From positions 248,001 through 312,000 of the forward strand of contig NZ_CP048833.1 of the NCBI RefSeq assembly GCF_012971725.1: a stretch of DNA of 64,000 nucleotides. Direction: 5' to 3'. Below the pieces are notes generated by a model that had not been told where the DNA came from, did no database searches, and worked only from the letters and a program-made list of their open reading frames with translations. Both the position numbers and the translations under genes were made by a program. Shown one piece after another: positions 50,205 to 58,242 of the stretch (the stretch's first letter is position 1; the number at the start of each line of letters is the position of its first letter). Source of the DNA: Pseudomonas multiresinivorans (GTDB lineage: Bacteria > Pseudomonadota > Gammaproteobacteria > Pseudomonadales > Pseudomonadaceae).

Positions 50205-51408
50205 CGCGCCGCGCGAAAGGCCCGGCGCCTTCCTGCTCAACTTCATGCTGCTGGCGGCCTTCAGTGGGGCCACCATCGGCATGGCGAAGATCGTCACCAC
50301 GCTCTACGCCATCAGCATCGGCGCCAATGCCATGCAGATCGGCATCATCTCGGCGATGGAAGCCCTCGGCATGGTGATCCTCACCCTGCCCGCCGGCTTC
50401 GTCATCGCCCGCTTCGGCGCGCGCCGGGTGTACTTCCTCGCCAGCCTCGGGCCGATGCTGCTGAACCTGGCCATTCCGCTGTTCGGTGGCTGGCTGTGGC
50501 TGGCCTTCGCGCGGCTGCTGATCGGCCTGTGCATCCCGTTCCGCATCGTTGCCATGAACAGCGCATTCCTGCGCCAGCTCAAGCGCATCGGCAACGACAA
50601 GGCCGGCTGGTACCGCGGCTCGCTGACCCTGGGCATGGGCCTGCTCGGCCCGCTGCTGGGCAACTGGCTGAGCGGCGCGGCGAGCTTCACCTGGGGCTTC
50701 GCCGCCATCGGCCTGTGCTTCGGCCTGATGGCTTTCTACAGCCTCGGCTTCTGGGAAGGCGAGGCGCCCAGCGAAGACGTGCCCGTCGCTGCCGCCACCG
50801 GCGGACTGCTGCAACAGGTCGGCAACATGCTGGCCAACGTCGAGATCGCCGAAAGCTGCCTGATCGAGCTGCTCAGCGCCGCCACCAGTGCGCTGTTCGG
50901 CACCTTCATCCTGCTGCTGGCGATGGAAGTCGCCGGCCTCTCGCAAGGCCAGGCGGTGAGCCTGGTGATGATCCAGGGCCTGGCCTCGGTGCTCGGCCTG
51001 TTCGGCTTCGGCTACCTGATCGAGCGCAGCGGCCGGCGCCTTGCCTACATCGGCAGCCTCAGTGCGGCACTGCTCGCTCTGCTGCTGCTCGGCAGCGCGC
51101 ACAACTACTGGCTGCTGGCATTGGGCGGCGTGCTGCTCAGCGCGGCGGCGGCGCTGATCCACCTGGTGAACATGGCCCAACTGGGCGAGCACGCGATGGA
51201 CAAGAGCAAGATTTCCGGGCTGTTCAACCTCGCCTCGATGTCCGGCAGTTTTTCCGGCGCGCTGCTGGGCGGGGCGATCAGCCACTTCGTCGGGCTGGGC
51301 AACCTGTTCCTCTGCTGGATTCCCCTGGTGCTGCTGGCTGCGCTGTTCTGCTGGCAACGCAAGCTGCGCCGGCAAACCACCGAGCCTTTGCTCGGGCAGG
51401 AGGGCTGA
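50191..51408 (+). CDS. MFS transporter in the sulfur operon
   Basis: The 405-residue protein has about 12 membrane helices, a weak MFS loop motif (GFVIARFGARRVYFLAS) and a central cytoplasmic loop. It begins 14 bases inside the upstream gene and ends one base before the ABC permease gene. Its direction of transport is unknown; exporting the desulfurised carbon skeleton or importing the substrate are both possible. Confidence 0.85.
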   Translation: MSPSDAPRERPGAFLLNFMLLAAFSGATIGMAKIVTTLYAISIGANAMQIGIISAMEALGMVILTLPAGFVIARFGARRVYFLASLGPMLLNLAIPLFGGWLWLAFARLLIGLCIPFRIVAMNSAFLRQLKRIGNDKAGWYRGSLTLGMGLLGPLLGNWLSGAASFTWGFAAIGLCFGLMAFYSLGFWEGEAPSEDVPVAAATGGLLQQVGNMLANVEIAESCLIELLSAATSALFGTFILLLAMEVAGLSQGQAVSLVMIQGLASVLGLFGFGYLIERSGRRLAYIGSLSAALLALLLLGSAHNYWLLALGGVLLSAAAALIHLVNMAQLGEHAMDKSKISGLFNLASMSGSFSGALLGGAISHFVGLGNLFLCWIPLVLLAALFCWQRKLRRQTTEPLLGQEG

Positions 51409-52170
51409 ATGGCCAAGCGTACCCTGGATCGCCTGAGCTGGTTCGTCTCGCCGCTGCTCCTGCTGCTGGCCTGGTTCGTCGCCGCGCGCGCCGGCTGGTT
51501 CCCGCCGCAACTGCTGGTGCCGCCCGTGGAAGTCTGGGCGAGCTTCAAGGACCTGCTGGCCAGCGGCGAGTTGCGCGAGCACGTGGTCAACAGCCTGTCG
51601 CGCCTGGCCATCGGCTTCAGCATCGGTGCCCTGGGCGGCCTGGTGTTCGGCACCGCCATGGCGCTGTCGAAGACCGTGGAAGCCTACTGCGCACCGCTGT
51701 TCCACACGCTGCGCCAGGTGCCGTCGATTGCGCTGATCCCGATGTTCATCCTGTTCTTCGGCGTGGAAGAGACCTTCAAGATCCTGATCGTCACCAAGGC
51801 CGCCTTCTTCCCCGTAGCGCTGGCTGCCAGTGAAGGCGTGAAGGGCATCCCGCGCGGCTACTTCGAGGTCGCCAGCGTGTACCGCCTGCCACTCTGGAGC
51901 CTGCTGCGCGACGTCGCCTTCCCCGCCGCCGCGCCGCCCATCGTCACCGGCCTGCGCATCAGCCTGAGCCGCGCCTGGATGGTGCTGGTAGCCGCCGAGC
52001 TGCTCGCCGCCGACAGCGGCCTGGGGCAGATGATCGAGCTGAGCCGGCAGATGCTGCGCATCGACATCGTGATGGTCGGGGTGATCGTCACCGGCGCCAT
52101 CGGCTTCGTCCTCGATTTCGCTTTCCGCCTGCTGGAGAAGCGCCTGCTGCGCTGGAGACCGACGCCATGA
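51409..52170 (+). CDS. ABC transporter permease A, SsuC-type
   Basis: The 253-residue protein has six hydrophobic segments and the EAA-like cytoplasmic loop (EGVKGIPRGYFEVASVYRLP, about residues 143-162) that docks to the ATPase. It resembles taurine/sulfonate permeases TauC/SsuC. It abuts the MFS stop and overlaps permease B by four bases. Its partner ATPase is the last gene of the operon. Confidence 0.9.
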   Translation: MAKRTLDRLSWFVSPLLLLLAWFVAARAGWFPPQLLVPPVEVWASFKDLLASGELREHVVNSLSRLAIGFSIGALGGLVFGTAMALSKTVEAYCAPLFHTLRQVPSIALIPMFILFFGVEETFKILIVTKAAFFPVALAASEGVKGIPRGYFEVASVYRLPLWSLLRDVAFPAAAPPIVTGLRISLSRAWMVLVAAELLAADSGLGQMIELSRQMLRIDIVMVGVIVTGAIGFVLDFAFRLLEKRLLRWRPTP

Positions 52171-52928
52171 CCCGACTTCTCAAGAGCCTGCGCGGGCTGG
52201 TGCTGCCGGCACTGCTGATCGCCGCCTGGCACTGGCAGTCGCAACAGGGCGCCAGCGCCGCCTATGCCTTCGTGCCGCTGGAGCGCATCGGCGCCGGTTT
52301 TGCCGAGCTGATCCGCACCGGCGAGCTGTGGCTGAGTGTCGCCGCCAGCCTGCAACGCACCTGCCTCGGCCTGTTGATCGGCGTGCTCGCCGGCTTCGCG
52401 CTGGGCGCCGGCATGGCCTTGTCGCGCCCGGTGGAGCGGCTGTTCGCGCCGCTGTACCACACGATCCGCCAGGTGCCGATCCTCGGCCTGATTCCGCTGA
52501 TCGCCCTGTGGTTCGGCAGCGGCGAGCCGTCCAAGGTGCTGATCGTCAGCCTCGCCGCCTTCTACCCGATGACGCTGAACGCCTTCGAGGGCTTCCGCGA
52601 CGTGGAGAAGCGCTACCGCGAAGTCGGTCGGCTGTATGCCTTCGGCCCCTGGCAGCAATTCCGCGAGGTGCTGTTGCCTGGCGCGCTGCCCAGCCTGGGC
52701 AACGGTGTGCTGCACGCGCTGGCCTTCGCCTGGGTCAGTTCGGTGGGCTGCGAGCTGTTCCTCTCCACCGGCATGGGCCTGGGCAACCTGATGATGAATG
52801 CCGAGACCGGCTCGCGCATGGAGGTCGTAGTGATCGGCGTGCTCAGCATCGGCCTGCTCGGCTACGCCATGAACCAGCTGTTCGCCCGCCTCAGCCGCCA
52901 CCTGCTGCGCTGGCGCAACCTGCGCTGA
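52167..52928 (+). CDS. ABC transporter permease B, SsuC-type
   Basis: The 253-residue protein is a second, clearly different SsuC-type permease with EAA-like loop EGFRDVEKRYREVGRLYAFG. Sulfonate importers normally use a single homodimeric permease, so two genes here suggest a heterodimer. The ATG overlaps the permease A stop (ATGA). Confidence 0.9.
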   Translation: MTRLLKSLRGLVLPALLIAAWHWQSQQGASAAYAFVPLERIGAGFAELIRTGELWLSVAASLQRTCLGLLIGVLAGFALGAGMALSRPVERLFAPLYHTIRQVPILGLIPLIALWFGSGEPSKVLIVSLAAFYPMTLNAFEGFRDVEKRYREVGRLYAFGPWQQFREVLLPGALPSLGNGVLHALAFAWVSSVGCELFLSTGMGLGNLMMNAETGSRMEVVVIGVLSIGLLGYAMNQLFARLSRHLLRWRNLR

Positions 52929-52938
52929 CCCTATTGCC

Positions 52939-53748
52939 ATGAGTGCCTCGATCATGAACGCGATCCTCGACCCCGCCATCCTTCCCGCCCAGCAGGCGCA
53001 ATCGGGCGCGCTGGCCATCCAGGGCCTGAGCAAGGCCTACGCCATCGACGGCCGCAGCCTGCCGGTGCTGGAGAACATCTCCCTCGACGTACGCCCCGGC
53101 GAATTCGTCAGCATCGTCGGCGCCAGCGGCTGCGGAAAATCCTCGCTGCTGCGACTGATCGTCGGCCTCGAAAACGATTACAGCGGGCGCATCCTGCTCG
53201 ACGGGCAGACCATGAACGGTACCAGCCTGGAGCGCGGCATCGTGTTCCAGGACCACCGCCTGTTCCCCTGGAAGACCGTGGAGCAGAACGTCGCCCTGGC
53301 GCTGAAGAACCAGAAGCTCAGCCGCGCCGAAAAGCGCGAGCGGGTCGCCGAGCACCTGGAGCTGGTCGGCCTGACCGGCTTCGAGCAGGCCTATCCGCAC
53401 CAGCTCTCCGGCGGCATGGCGCAACGCGCGGCCATCGCCCGCGCGCTGATCACCCAGCCCAAGGTGCTGCTGCTGGACGAACCCTTCGGCGCCCTCGACG
53501 CCCTCACCCGCGTGCGCCTGCAACACGAACTGCAGCGCATTTGGGTGCAGCAACGCAGCACCATGATCATGGTCACTCACGACGTGGAGGAAGCGCTGTA
53601 CCTGGGCGACCGAGTGGTGGTGATGGACGCGCGGCCGGGGCGGATTCGCCATGAAGTGCGGGTCGACCTGCCGCATCCGCGCGAGCGTGGGGAGCCGGTG
53701 CTGACGAAGCTCAAGGAGGAACTGTTGGCGGAGCTGATGCAGGGCTGA
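52939..53748 (+). CDS. ABC transporter ATPase, SsuB-type
   Basis: The 269-residue ATPase has Walker A (GASGCGKSS, about 57), Q-loop (VFQDHRLFPW), signature (LSGGMAQR), Walker B (VLLLDEPFGALDALTR) and H-loop (MVTHDVEEAL). It matches the nitrate/sulfonate/taurine (SsuB/TauB) group. It powers the two permeases just upstream and closes the operon before a block of repeats. Confidence 0.92.
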   Translation: MSASIMNAILDPAILPAQQAQSGALAIQGLSKAYAIDGRSLPVLENISLDVRPGEFVSIVGASGCGKSSLLRLIVGLENDYSGRILLDGQTMNGTSLERGIVFQDHRLFPWKTVEQNVALALKNQKLSRAEKRERVAEHLELVGLTGFEQAYPHQLSGGMAQRAAIARALITQPKVLLLDEPFGALDALTRVRLQHELQRIWVQQRSTMIMVTHDVEEALYLGDRVVVMDARPGRIRHEVRVDLPHPRERGEPVLTKLKEELLAELMQG

Positions 53749-53755
53749 TCGTTGG

Positions 53756-53827
53756 GTAGGAGCGGACTCCGTCCGCGATCGGCTTCCGGCGTGATGCAGA
53801 CCTATCGCGGACGGAGTCCGCTCCTAC
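53756..53827. repeat. REPIN, GTAGGAGCGGACTCCG class
   Basis: Near-perfect inverted arms lie at 53756-53779 and 53804-53827, each with GTAGGAGCGGACTCCGTCCG. This REP class differs from the GTAGGAGCGAGC class elsewhere. It lies 8 bases after the ATPase gene. Confidence 0.88.
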
Positions 53828-53854
53828 GGTGTTTGGGACTCCTCTGCGGGGGGT

Positions 53855-53976
53855 TGCCCTCTCCCCAGCCCTCTCCCTGAAGGGAGAGGGAGCCGTCAGT
53901 GCCGGCTGATGCCACGGTGTCAGCCGGCGCCACTCCTGTCCCCTCTCCCTTCAGGGAGAGGGTTAGGGAGAGGGTG
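53855..53976. repeat. Palindromic CCCTCTCCC repeat pair with inner dyad
   Basis: CCCTCTCC/GGGAGAGGG hairpins lie at about 53857-53890 and 53940-53976 in inverted orientation, with an inner GCCGGCTGA-9-TCAGCCGGC dyad between them. It is related to 43336-43456. It occupies the gap between two convergent genes. Confidence 0.8.
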
Positions 53977-54002
53977 CTAATCCCGTGCACCCAACCTTCC
54001 CG

Positions 54003-55640
54003 TTACTGATCCACACCCTCCGCCAACGCCGCAGGGAAATCCGGGTGATACCCCGCCCCAATCTCCTCCAGCACCCCGGCCTTGCGCAGCTTGCCCAGCA
54101 CCCGCGCATTGGCCTCGCACAGCCGTACTTCGATGCCGCGCCGCTGCAGTTGCTCGATCACTTCCTGCAGGGTCTGCAAGCCGGTGATGTCCATGAACGG
54201 CACGTGGCGCAGGCGGATGATCAGCACTTTCGGGTCAGTATGGGTCTTCGCCAGCGCGCGCTCGAAGGTCTCCGCCGCGCCAAAGAACAGCGGTCCCTCG
54301 ATGCTGTACACCAGCACGCCCGGCGGCAGGTCGCCAAGGCCGCGGCCGCGCAGCTCCACGTCCAGCTCGGGGCCGTCGTCGGCGTGCACTTCCACCGAGG
54401 AAGCCATGCGCCGCAGGAAGTGCAGCATGGCGAGGATCACGCCGATGTTCACCGCGATCACCAGGTCGCTGAACACCGTGAGCAGGAAGGTCACCAGCAG
54501 GATGGCTACGTCGGCGCGCGGGGCACGCTTGAGCATGAACAGGAAGTGCCGAGCCTCACTCATGTTCCAAGCCACCACGAAGAGGATCGCCGCCAGCGCG
54601 CAGAGCGGAATGTTCGACGCCAGTGGCGCGAGGAACAGCAGGATCAGCACCAGCGTGGCCGCATGGGTGATCCCGGCCAGCGGGCTGTTGCCGCCGTTGC
54701 GGATGTTGGTCGCGGTGCGGGCGATGGCGCCGGTGGCAGCGATGCCGCCGAACAGTGGGGTGACCAGGTTGGCGATGCCCTGGCCGATCAGCTCCTGGTT
54801 GGAGTCGTGGCGGGTGCCGGCCATGCCGTCGGCAACCACCGCCGAGAGCAGCGATTCGATGGCACCGAGCATGGCGATGGCGAAGGCCGGGCCGATCAGT
54901 TCGAGCACGCGCGGCAGCGTCACTTCCGGCAGGCTGAAGCTGGGCAGGCCTTGGGGAATGCCGCCGAAGGCGCTGCCGATGGTGGCCACGCCGTCGAAGT
55001 GGAACAGCGACTGGATCGCCGTCACCACCACCATCGCCACCAGCGGGCCGGGCACCCGGCGCAGCGCGGCGATGCGCGGGGTGAACAGCACCAGAGCCAG
55101 GCTCAGCAGCGCCAGCAGGGTCGTCGCGATGTGCAGTTGCGGCAGGGCCTGGATCAGGTGCCCGAGCTTCTGGTGGAAGTGTTCGCCGGTCACGGCGGGA
55201 AGGCCGAAGAAGTCCTTCCACTGGCCGACCCAGATGATCACGCCGATACCGGCGGTGAAGCCGACGATCACCGGCGCGGGGATGAAGCGGATGATGCTGC
55301 CCAGGCGACTGACGCCCAGCAGCACGAGGATCGCGCCGGCCATCAGCGTGGCGATCTGCAGGCCGTCGACGCCGTACTTGGCCGTGACCCCGGCGAGGAT
55401 GACGATGAAGGCGCCGGTCGGCCCGGCGATCTGCACCCGGCTGCCGCCCAGCAGCGAGACCAGGGCGCCGGCGAAGATCGCCGTATAGATGCCCTGCTCC
55501 GGCTTCACGCCGCTGGCAATCGCGAACGCCATCGCCAGCGGCAGCGCGACGACCCCGACGATGACGCCGGCCACCAGGTTGCGCGTCCAGTGTTCGCGGC
55601 CAAAGAGTCCGGCCTTCCAGGCTTCTCGCAGGGCGATCAT
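54003..55640 (-). CDS. SulP family anion transporter with STAS domain
   Basis: The 545-residue protein has an N-terminal transport domain of about 12 helices with the SulP pattern (NLVAGVIVGVVALPLAMAFA, QIAGPTGAFIVIL, ATGAIARTATNIRNGGNSPL) and a C-terminal STAS domain (about 440-540, LIIRLRHVPFMDITGLQTLQ). Such proteins carry sulfate, bicarbonate or dicarboxylates. Position next to the sulfur island makes sulfate tempting, but this is inference. The ATG at 55640 has CGGAG upstream; an earlier in-frame start would add unrelated residues. Confidence 0.88.
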   Translation of the reverse strand: MIALREAWKAGLFGREHWTRNLVAGVIVGVVALPLAMAFAIASGVKPEQGIYTAIFAGALVSLLGGSRVQIAGPTGAFIVILAGVTAKYGVDGLQIATLMAGAILVLLGVSRLGSIIRFIPAPVIVGFTAGIGVIIWVGQWKDFFGLPAVTGEHFHQKLGHLIQALPQLHIATTLLALLSLALVLFTPRIAALRRVPGPLVAMVVVTAIQSLFHFDGVATIGSAFGGIPQGLPSFSLPEVTLPRVLELIGPAFAIAMLGAIESLLSAVVADGMAGTRHDSNQELIGQGIANLVTPLFGGIAATGAIARTATNIRNGGNSPLAGITHAATLVLILLFLAPLASNIPLCALAAILFVVAWNMSEARHFLFMLKRAPRADVAILLVTFLLTVFSDLVIAVNIGVILAMLHFLRRMASSVEVHADDGPELDVELRGRGLGDLPPGVLVYSIEGPLFFGAAETFERALAKTHTDPKVLIIRLRHVPFMDITGLQTLQEVIEQLQRRGIEVRLCEANARVLGKLRKAGVLEEIGAGYHPDFPAALAEGVDQ

Positions 55641-56112
55641 CACAGTCTCCGACGGGATATCGATGCTGGATGCTAGCAGGCCGGAGCAGGAAACGGCCTG
55701 GCGCAGGTCATGACTGTGGCGTGCTGTCGCAGGCGAAACAAGGTGAACAAAATATTGCACAACCCTGACGACACGCTGCTTCCAGCAGGCTTTTGAAATG
55801 TCGGAATATGGGCGTTTAGCCCCGAAATAGAGGCGGTCGATTTGCCAGGCGACCTGAAATTTGGCACAATATGTTCATTATGTTGAACATCAAGGCTCTA
55901 CCTCTCCCCACTTCCCGCCTGGTGTCGCGCGAGCGCCACTGGACCGGCGACCTCTAGCTCCTCCCTTCGGCTGCTACCTGTTGGTGGTGCCAAGTGCGGC
56001 GAACACTCCTAGGTGATTGCCGCCCGAGTCGGCGCCACGAAACCCGAACCGAAACCGCCGCAAGGATGCTCTTAGCGAGACTGCGCGCGGCTGCCCGTGG
56101 GAGGGCTCCACC
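55641..56112. other. Control region and leader of the SMR operon
   Basis: This 472-base gap separates the divergent SulP and SMR genes. It contains a dyad at 55871-55890 and, from about 55980, a leader of nested complementary segments: GTGGTGCC (about 55983) with GGCGCCAC (about 56033), enclosing GCGGC with GCCGC. The long leader suggests RNA-level control. Confidence 0.5.
55871..55890. promoter_or_regulatory. Operator-like dyad ATGTTCA-6-TGAACAT
   Basis: A perfect 7-bp inverted repeat separated by six bases lies in an A/T-rich stretch about 225 bases upstream of the SMR start. The size and symmetry suit a dimeric repressor. It may overlap the promoter of the operon. Confidence 0.55.
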
Positions 56113-56472
56113 ATGCGTTCCTGGATCTATCTGTTTGCCGCCATCGGCTTTGAAGTCGTTGGCACCACCTCGATGAAATTCACCCATGCGCTGTACCCGG
56201 TCGTGGGTCTGCTGCTGATGTACGTAATGATCGGCCTGTCTTATTACTTCCTGTCGCTGGCCATCAAGCATGTGCCGGTCGGCGTGGCCTACGCCCTGTG
56301 GGAAGGCATCGGCATCGTGCTGATCACCCTGGTCAGCGCCTTCTTCCTCGGCGAGCACCTGAGCCTGGACAAGGCCCTGGGCCTGGCCGTGATGATCGCC
56401 GGCATCCTGCTGGTGAAATCCGGCACCCGCACCACCCCGCGAGAGAAGAACCTTGAGGTGGTGACATGCTGA
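56113..56472 (+). CDS. SMR family efflux subunit (MdtJ-like)
   Basis: The 119-residue protein has four membrane helices and the SMR signature: the conserved Glu in FAAIGFEVVGTTSMKF (E14), then YALWEGIGIVLITLVSAFFL. Length and the paired arrangement match MdtJ, one half of the spermidine/drug exporter MdtJI. A basic tail follows the fourth helix. GGAGGG precedes the ATG. Its end overlaps the second subunit gene by 7 bases. Confidence 0.9.
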   Translation: MRSWIYLFAAIGFEVVGTTSMKFTHALYPVVGLLLMYVMIGLSYYFLSLAIKHVPVGVAYALWEGIGIVLITLVSAFFLGEHLSLDKALGLAVMIAGILLVKSGTRTTPREKNLEVVTC

Positions 56473-56795
56473 ACCATGACCTGATTCCGATGGCCTGGCT
56501 GGGCCTGGCCATCGTCCTGGAAGTGATCACCAACCTGCTGCTGAAGTACTCCGATGGCTTCCGCAAACGCGCGATCGGCGTGGCCTCGATCCTCTGCGTA
56601 CTGGGCGCGTTCACCGCGCTGTCGCAGGCGGTACGCGGCATCGAACTGTCGGTGGCCTACGCCATCTGGGGCGGCTTTGGCATCCTCGCCACCGTTGCCA
56701 TGGGTTGGGCGCTTTTCGGCCAGCGCCTGGTGTGGCGCGGCTGGGTCGGCCTGGCGATGCTGGTGCTGGGTATGGGGCTGCTGAAGCTGGCGTGA
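56466..56795 (+). CDS. SMR family efflux subunit (MdtI-like)
   Basis: The 109-residue partner has four helices, the conserved Glu in AIVLEVITNLLLKYSDG and VAYAIWGGFGILATVAMGWAL. Paired SMR subunits insert in opposite orientation and act as a heterodimer. The overlap with the first gene suggests coupled translation in equal amounts. A terminator follows. Confidence 0.9.
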   Translation: MLNHDLIPMAWLGLAIVLEVITNLLLKYSDGFRKRAIGVASILCVLGAFTALSQAVRGIELSVAYAIWGGFGILATVAMGWALFGQRLVWRGWVGLAMLVLGMGLLKLA

Positions 56796-56816
56796 TTGCT
56801 GGCGTTCGGGACTAAC

Positions 56817-56848
56817 AAGGCGGAGCTGGGCTCCGCCTTTTTGTTGTC
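56817..56848 (+). terminator. Terminator of the SMR operon
   Basis: A 9-bp stem (56817-56825 with 56831-56839) is followed by TTTTGTTGT, 22 bases past the stop. Confidence 0.88.
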
Positions 56849-56867
56849 TTGAAGAGGGTGCCGTGCG

Positions 56868-56957
56868 GTTCGCGAGCAAGCTCGCTCCTACAGAAATCCT
56901 AACGGAGTGGATGCCCCTTGTAGGATCGAGGGGGACGCCTAGTTCTTGCTCGCGAAC
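56868..56957. repeat. REPIN with 14-base insertion in the right arm
   Basis: The left arm (56868-56891) is a standard inverted GTAGGAGCGAGC REP. The right arm (56920-56957) has the same ends but an extra GGGGACGCCTAGTT in the middle, matching the variant arm at 44920-44956. Confidence 0.82.
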
Positions 56958-56983
56958 AGCCCTTGCGCCGGCGTATCAGGATC

Positions 56984-57059
56984 GTAGGGCGCATAACCTG
57001 GAACAGGTTATCCGCCGGCATGTCCGCGGCGGATAACGCTGGCGCGTTATCCGTCCTAC
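56984..57059. repeat. REP pair, GTAGGGCGCATAACC class
   Basis: Inverted related arms lie at 56984-57017 and 57027-57059, each with an inner ATAACC/GGTTAT or ATAACG/CGTTAT hairpin. This is a third REP class, directly adjoining the flagellar cluster. Confidence 0.82.
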
Positions 57060-57075
57060 GAAAGACCGACGCGAA

Positions 57076-58122
57076 TCACGCCAGCAGGCTGACCACCGCA
57101 AAGCGGCTGAGATTCGCCTGCGCCACCACTGTCTGCGCCGCCGCGCTGTAGTGGGTAGCGCTGCGCCCCATGCGGTCGAGCATCGAGGCGGCGAAGGCGT
57201 GCGCCCACTCGCGCTCGTCCTCGCTGGCGTGGCGGTCGAGGAAGTCGCGGATGTCGTCCTGGCGGTGGCGCAACTGATCGCGCAGGCCGCCGATACGATC
57301 CAGCGCCGAGACCACCGAATCGAGCAACTGGCGCTGCTCGCGGAAGGCATCGGTCCTGATCTCCGTGGGGAACGCCAGCAGCCCTTCTTCCTGGCTTTTC
57401 AGCCGGGTGTTCTTGCCCTTGGCGAACAGCTTGCCCTCGCCCTGCACCGCCAACTGGCCCTTGAGCTGCTGCCAGTCGGCCTCGGGTGCGGAGAACTTCA
57501 GCGCGCCGTCGCTATCGAGTTCGGCGCGGATGCCGGCCTGGCCCAGTGTCGCATTGAAGCGGCGCAGCACCTGTTCGGTGCTCATGCCGTCGTCCAGGAC
57601 CACCGCCGCCGGTTCGGCGAGTTGGCGGCCAGCACTGAACAGCAGGGTTTCCTTGCCGGAACGCTGGATCGCTTCCACCGACTCCAGCCCCTCCAGGCTG
57701 AAACGGCTGCGCACCGGTTCGTTGAGACGCAGGCGGAAGTTGGCGTCGAGGCTGCCGTCCGAGCGCTGGGCGCGCTGCTCCAGCAACTCGTTGACCTGCC
57801 GGGTAGCCTGGCGCACGCCTTCGCGGTCCTGGGACTGCGGCGCGCTGAGTTCGCGGCTGAGGTTGAGCTTGAGGCCGCCGAGGCGGTCCTGCAGGTCGCC
57901 CAGGTAACTGTCGGCGGACTGCATGGACGACAACTGCTGGTTGAGCTGCAGGTTGAAGCTGCCGCTCTTCTGCGCACCGCGTGCCATCTGCGCGGCGTTC
58001 TCACCCTTGTCCTCGCCCTTGCGCAGGGCATTCTGCCGCTCGCCGGCGGCCGGCAGGATGGCGTCACGGCGGGCGCTCGGGTCGAAGACGGCGGCGGCCG
58101 GCAGTTGTTTGATGACCTTCAT
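57076..58122 (-). CDS. Flagellin-like protein of unknown function at the end of the lateral flagellar operon
   Basis: The 348-residue protein is not a family I can name. Its ends look flagellin-like: helical heptads near the start (SFNLQLNQQLSSMQSADSYL, about 55-75) and the end AQTVVAQANLSRFAVVSLLA, resembling the flagellin C-terminus. A middle segment (LRRFNATLGQAGIRAELDSD) resembles the flagellin-hook IN motif of FlgK, FliD and flagellins. It lies 120 bases after flgL, across a 13-bp hairpin, with AGAGG before the ATG. It may be a minor filament, junction or chaperone-like component. Confidence 0.65.
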   Translation of the reverse strand: MKVIKQLPAAAVFDPSARRDAILPAAGERQNALRKGEDKGENAAQMARGAQKSGSFNLQLNQQLSSMQSADSYLGDLQDRLGGLKLNLSRELSAPQSQDREGVRQATRQVNELLEQRAQRSDGSLDANFRLRLNEPVRSRFSLEGLESVEAIQRSGKETLLFSAGRQLAEPAAVVLDDGMSTEQVLRRFNATLGQAGIRAELDSDGALKFSAPEADWQQLKGQLAVQGEGKLFAKGKNTRLKSQEEGLLAFPTEIRTDAFREQRQLLDSVVSALDRIGGLRDQLRHRQDDIRDFLDRHASEDEREWAHAFAASMLDRMGRSATHYSAAAQTVVAQANLSRFAVVSLLA

Positions 58123-58142
58123 GGCGACCTCTGCACCGATGT

Positions 58143-58174
58143 GCCTCCGCCCGGCGCAAGGGCCGGGCGGAGGC
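58143..58174. other. 13-bp hairpin between flgL and the flagellin-like gene
   Basis: A perfect stem (58143-58155 with 58162-58174) with a 6-base loop lies just upstream of the last gene of the cluster. It has no U-tract on the minus strand. It may act as an RNA processing or partial termination site. Confidence 0.55.
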
Positions 58175-58242
58175 GGGATAAAAAGTAGGGGCGACCCGCC
58201 GATTGGCGTCCAGACCTCCGTGCGGGGCCCCTACGAAGAAAC

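Noticed and set aside
55920..56112. Guanidine (ykkC, mini-ykkC) or manganese (yybP-ykoY) riboswitch before the SMR genes
   Set aside because: I could not find the ACGR loops of mini-ykkC or the conserved core of the other classes by eye; reported only as a structured leader candidate.
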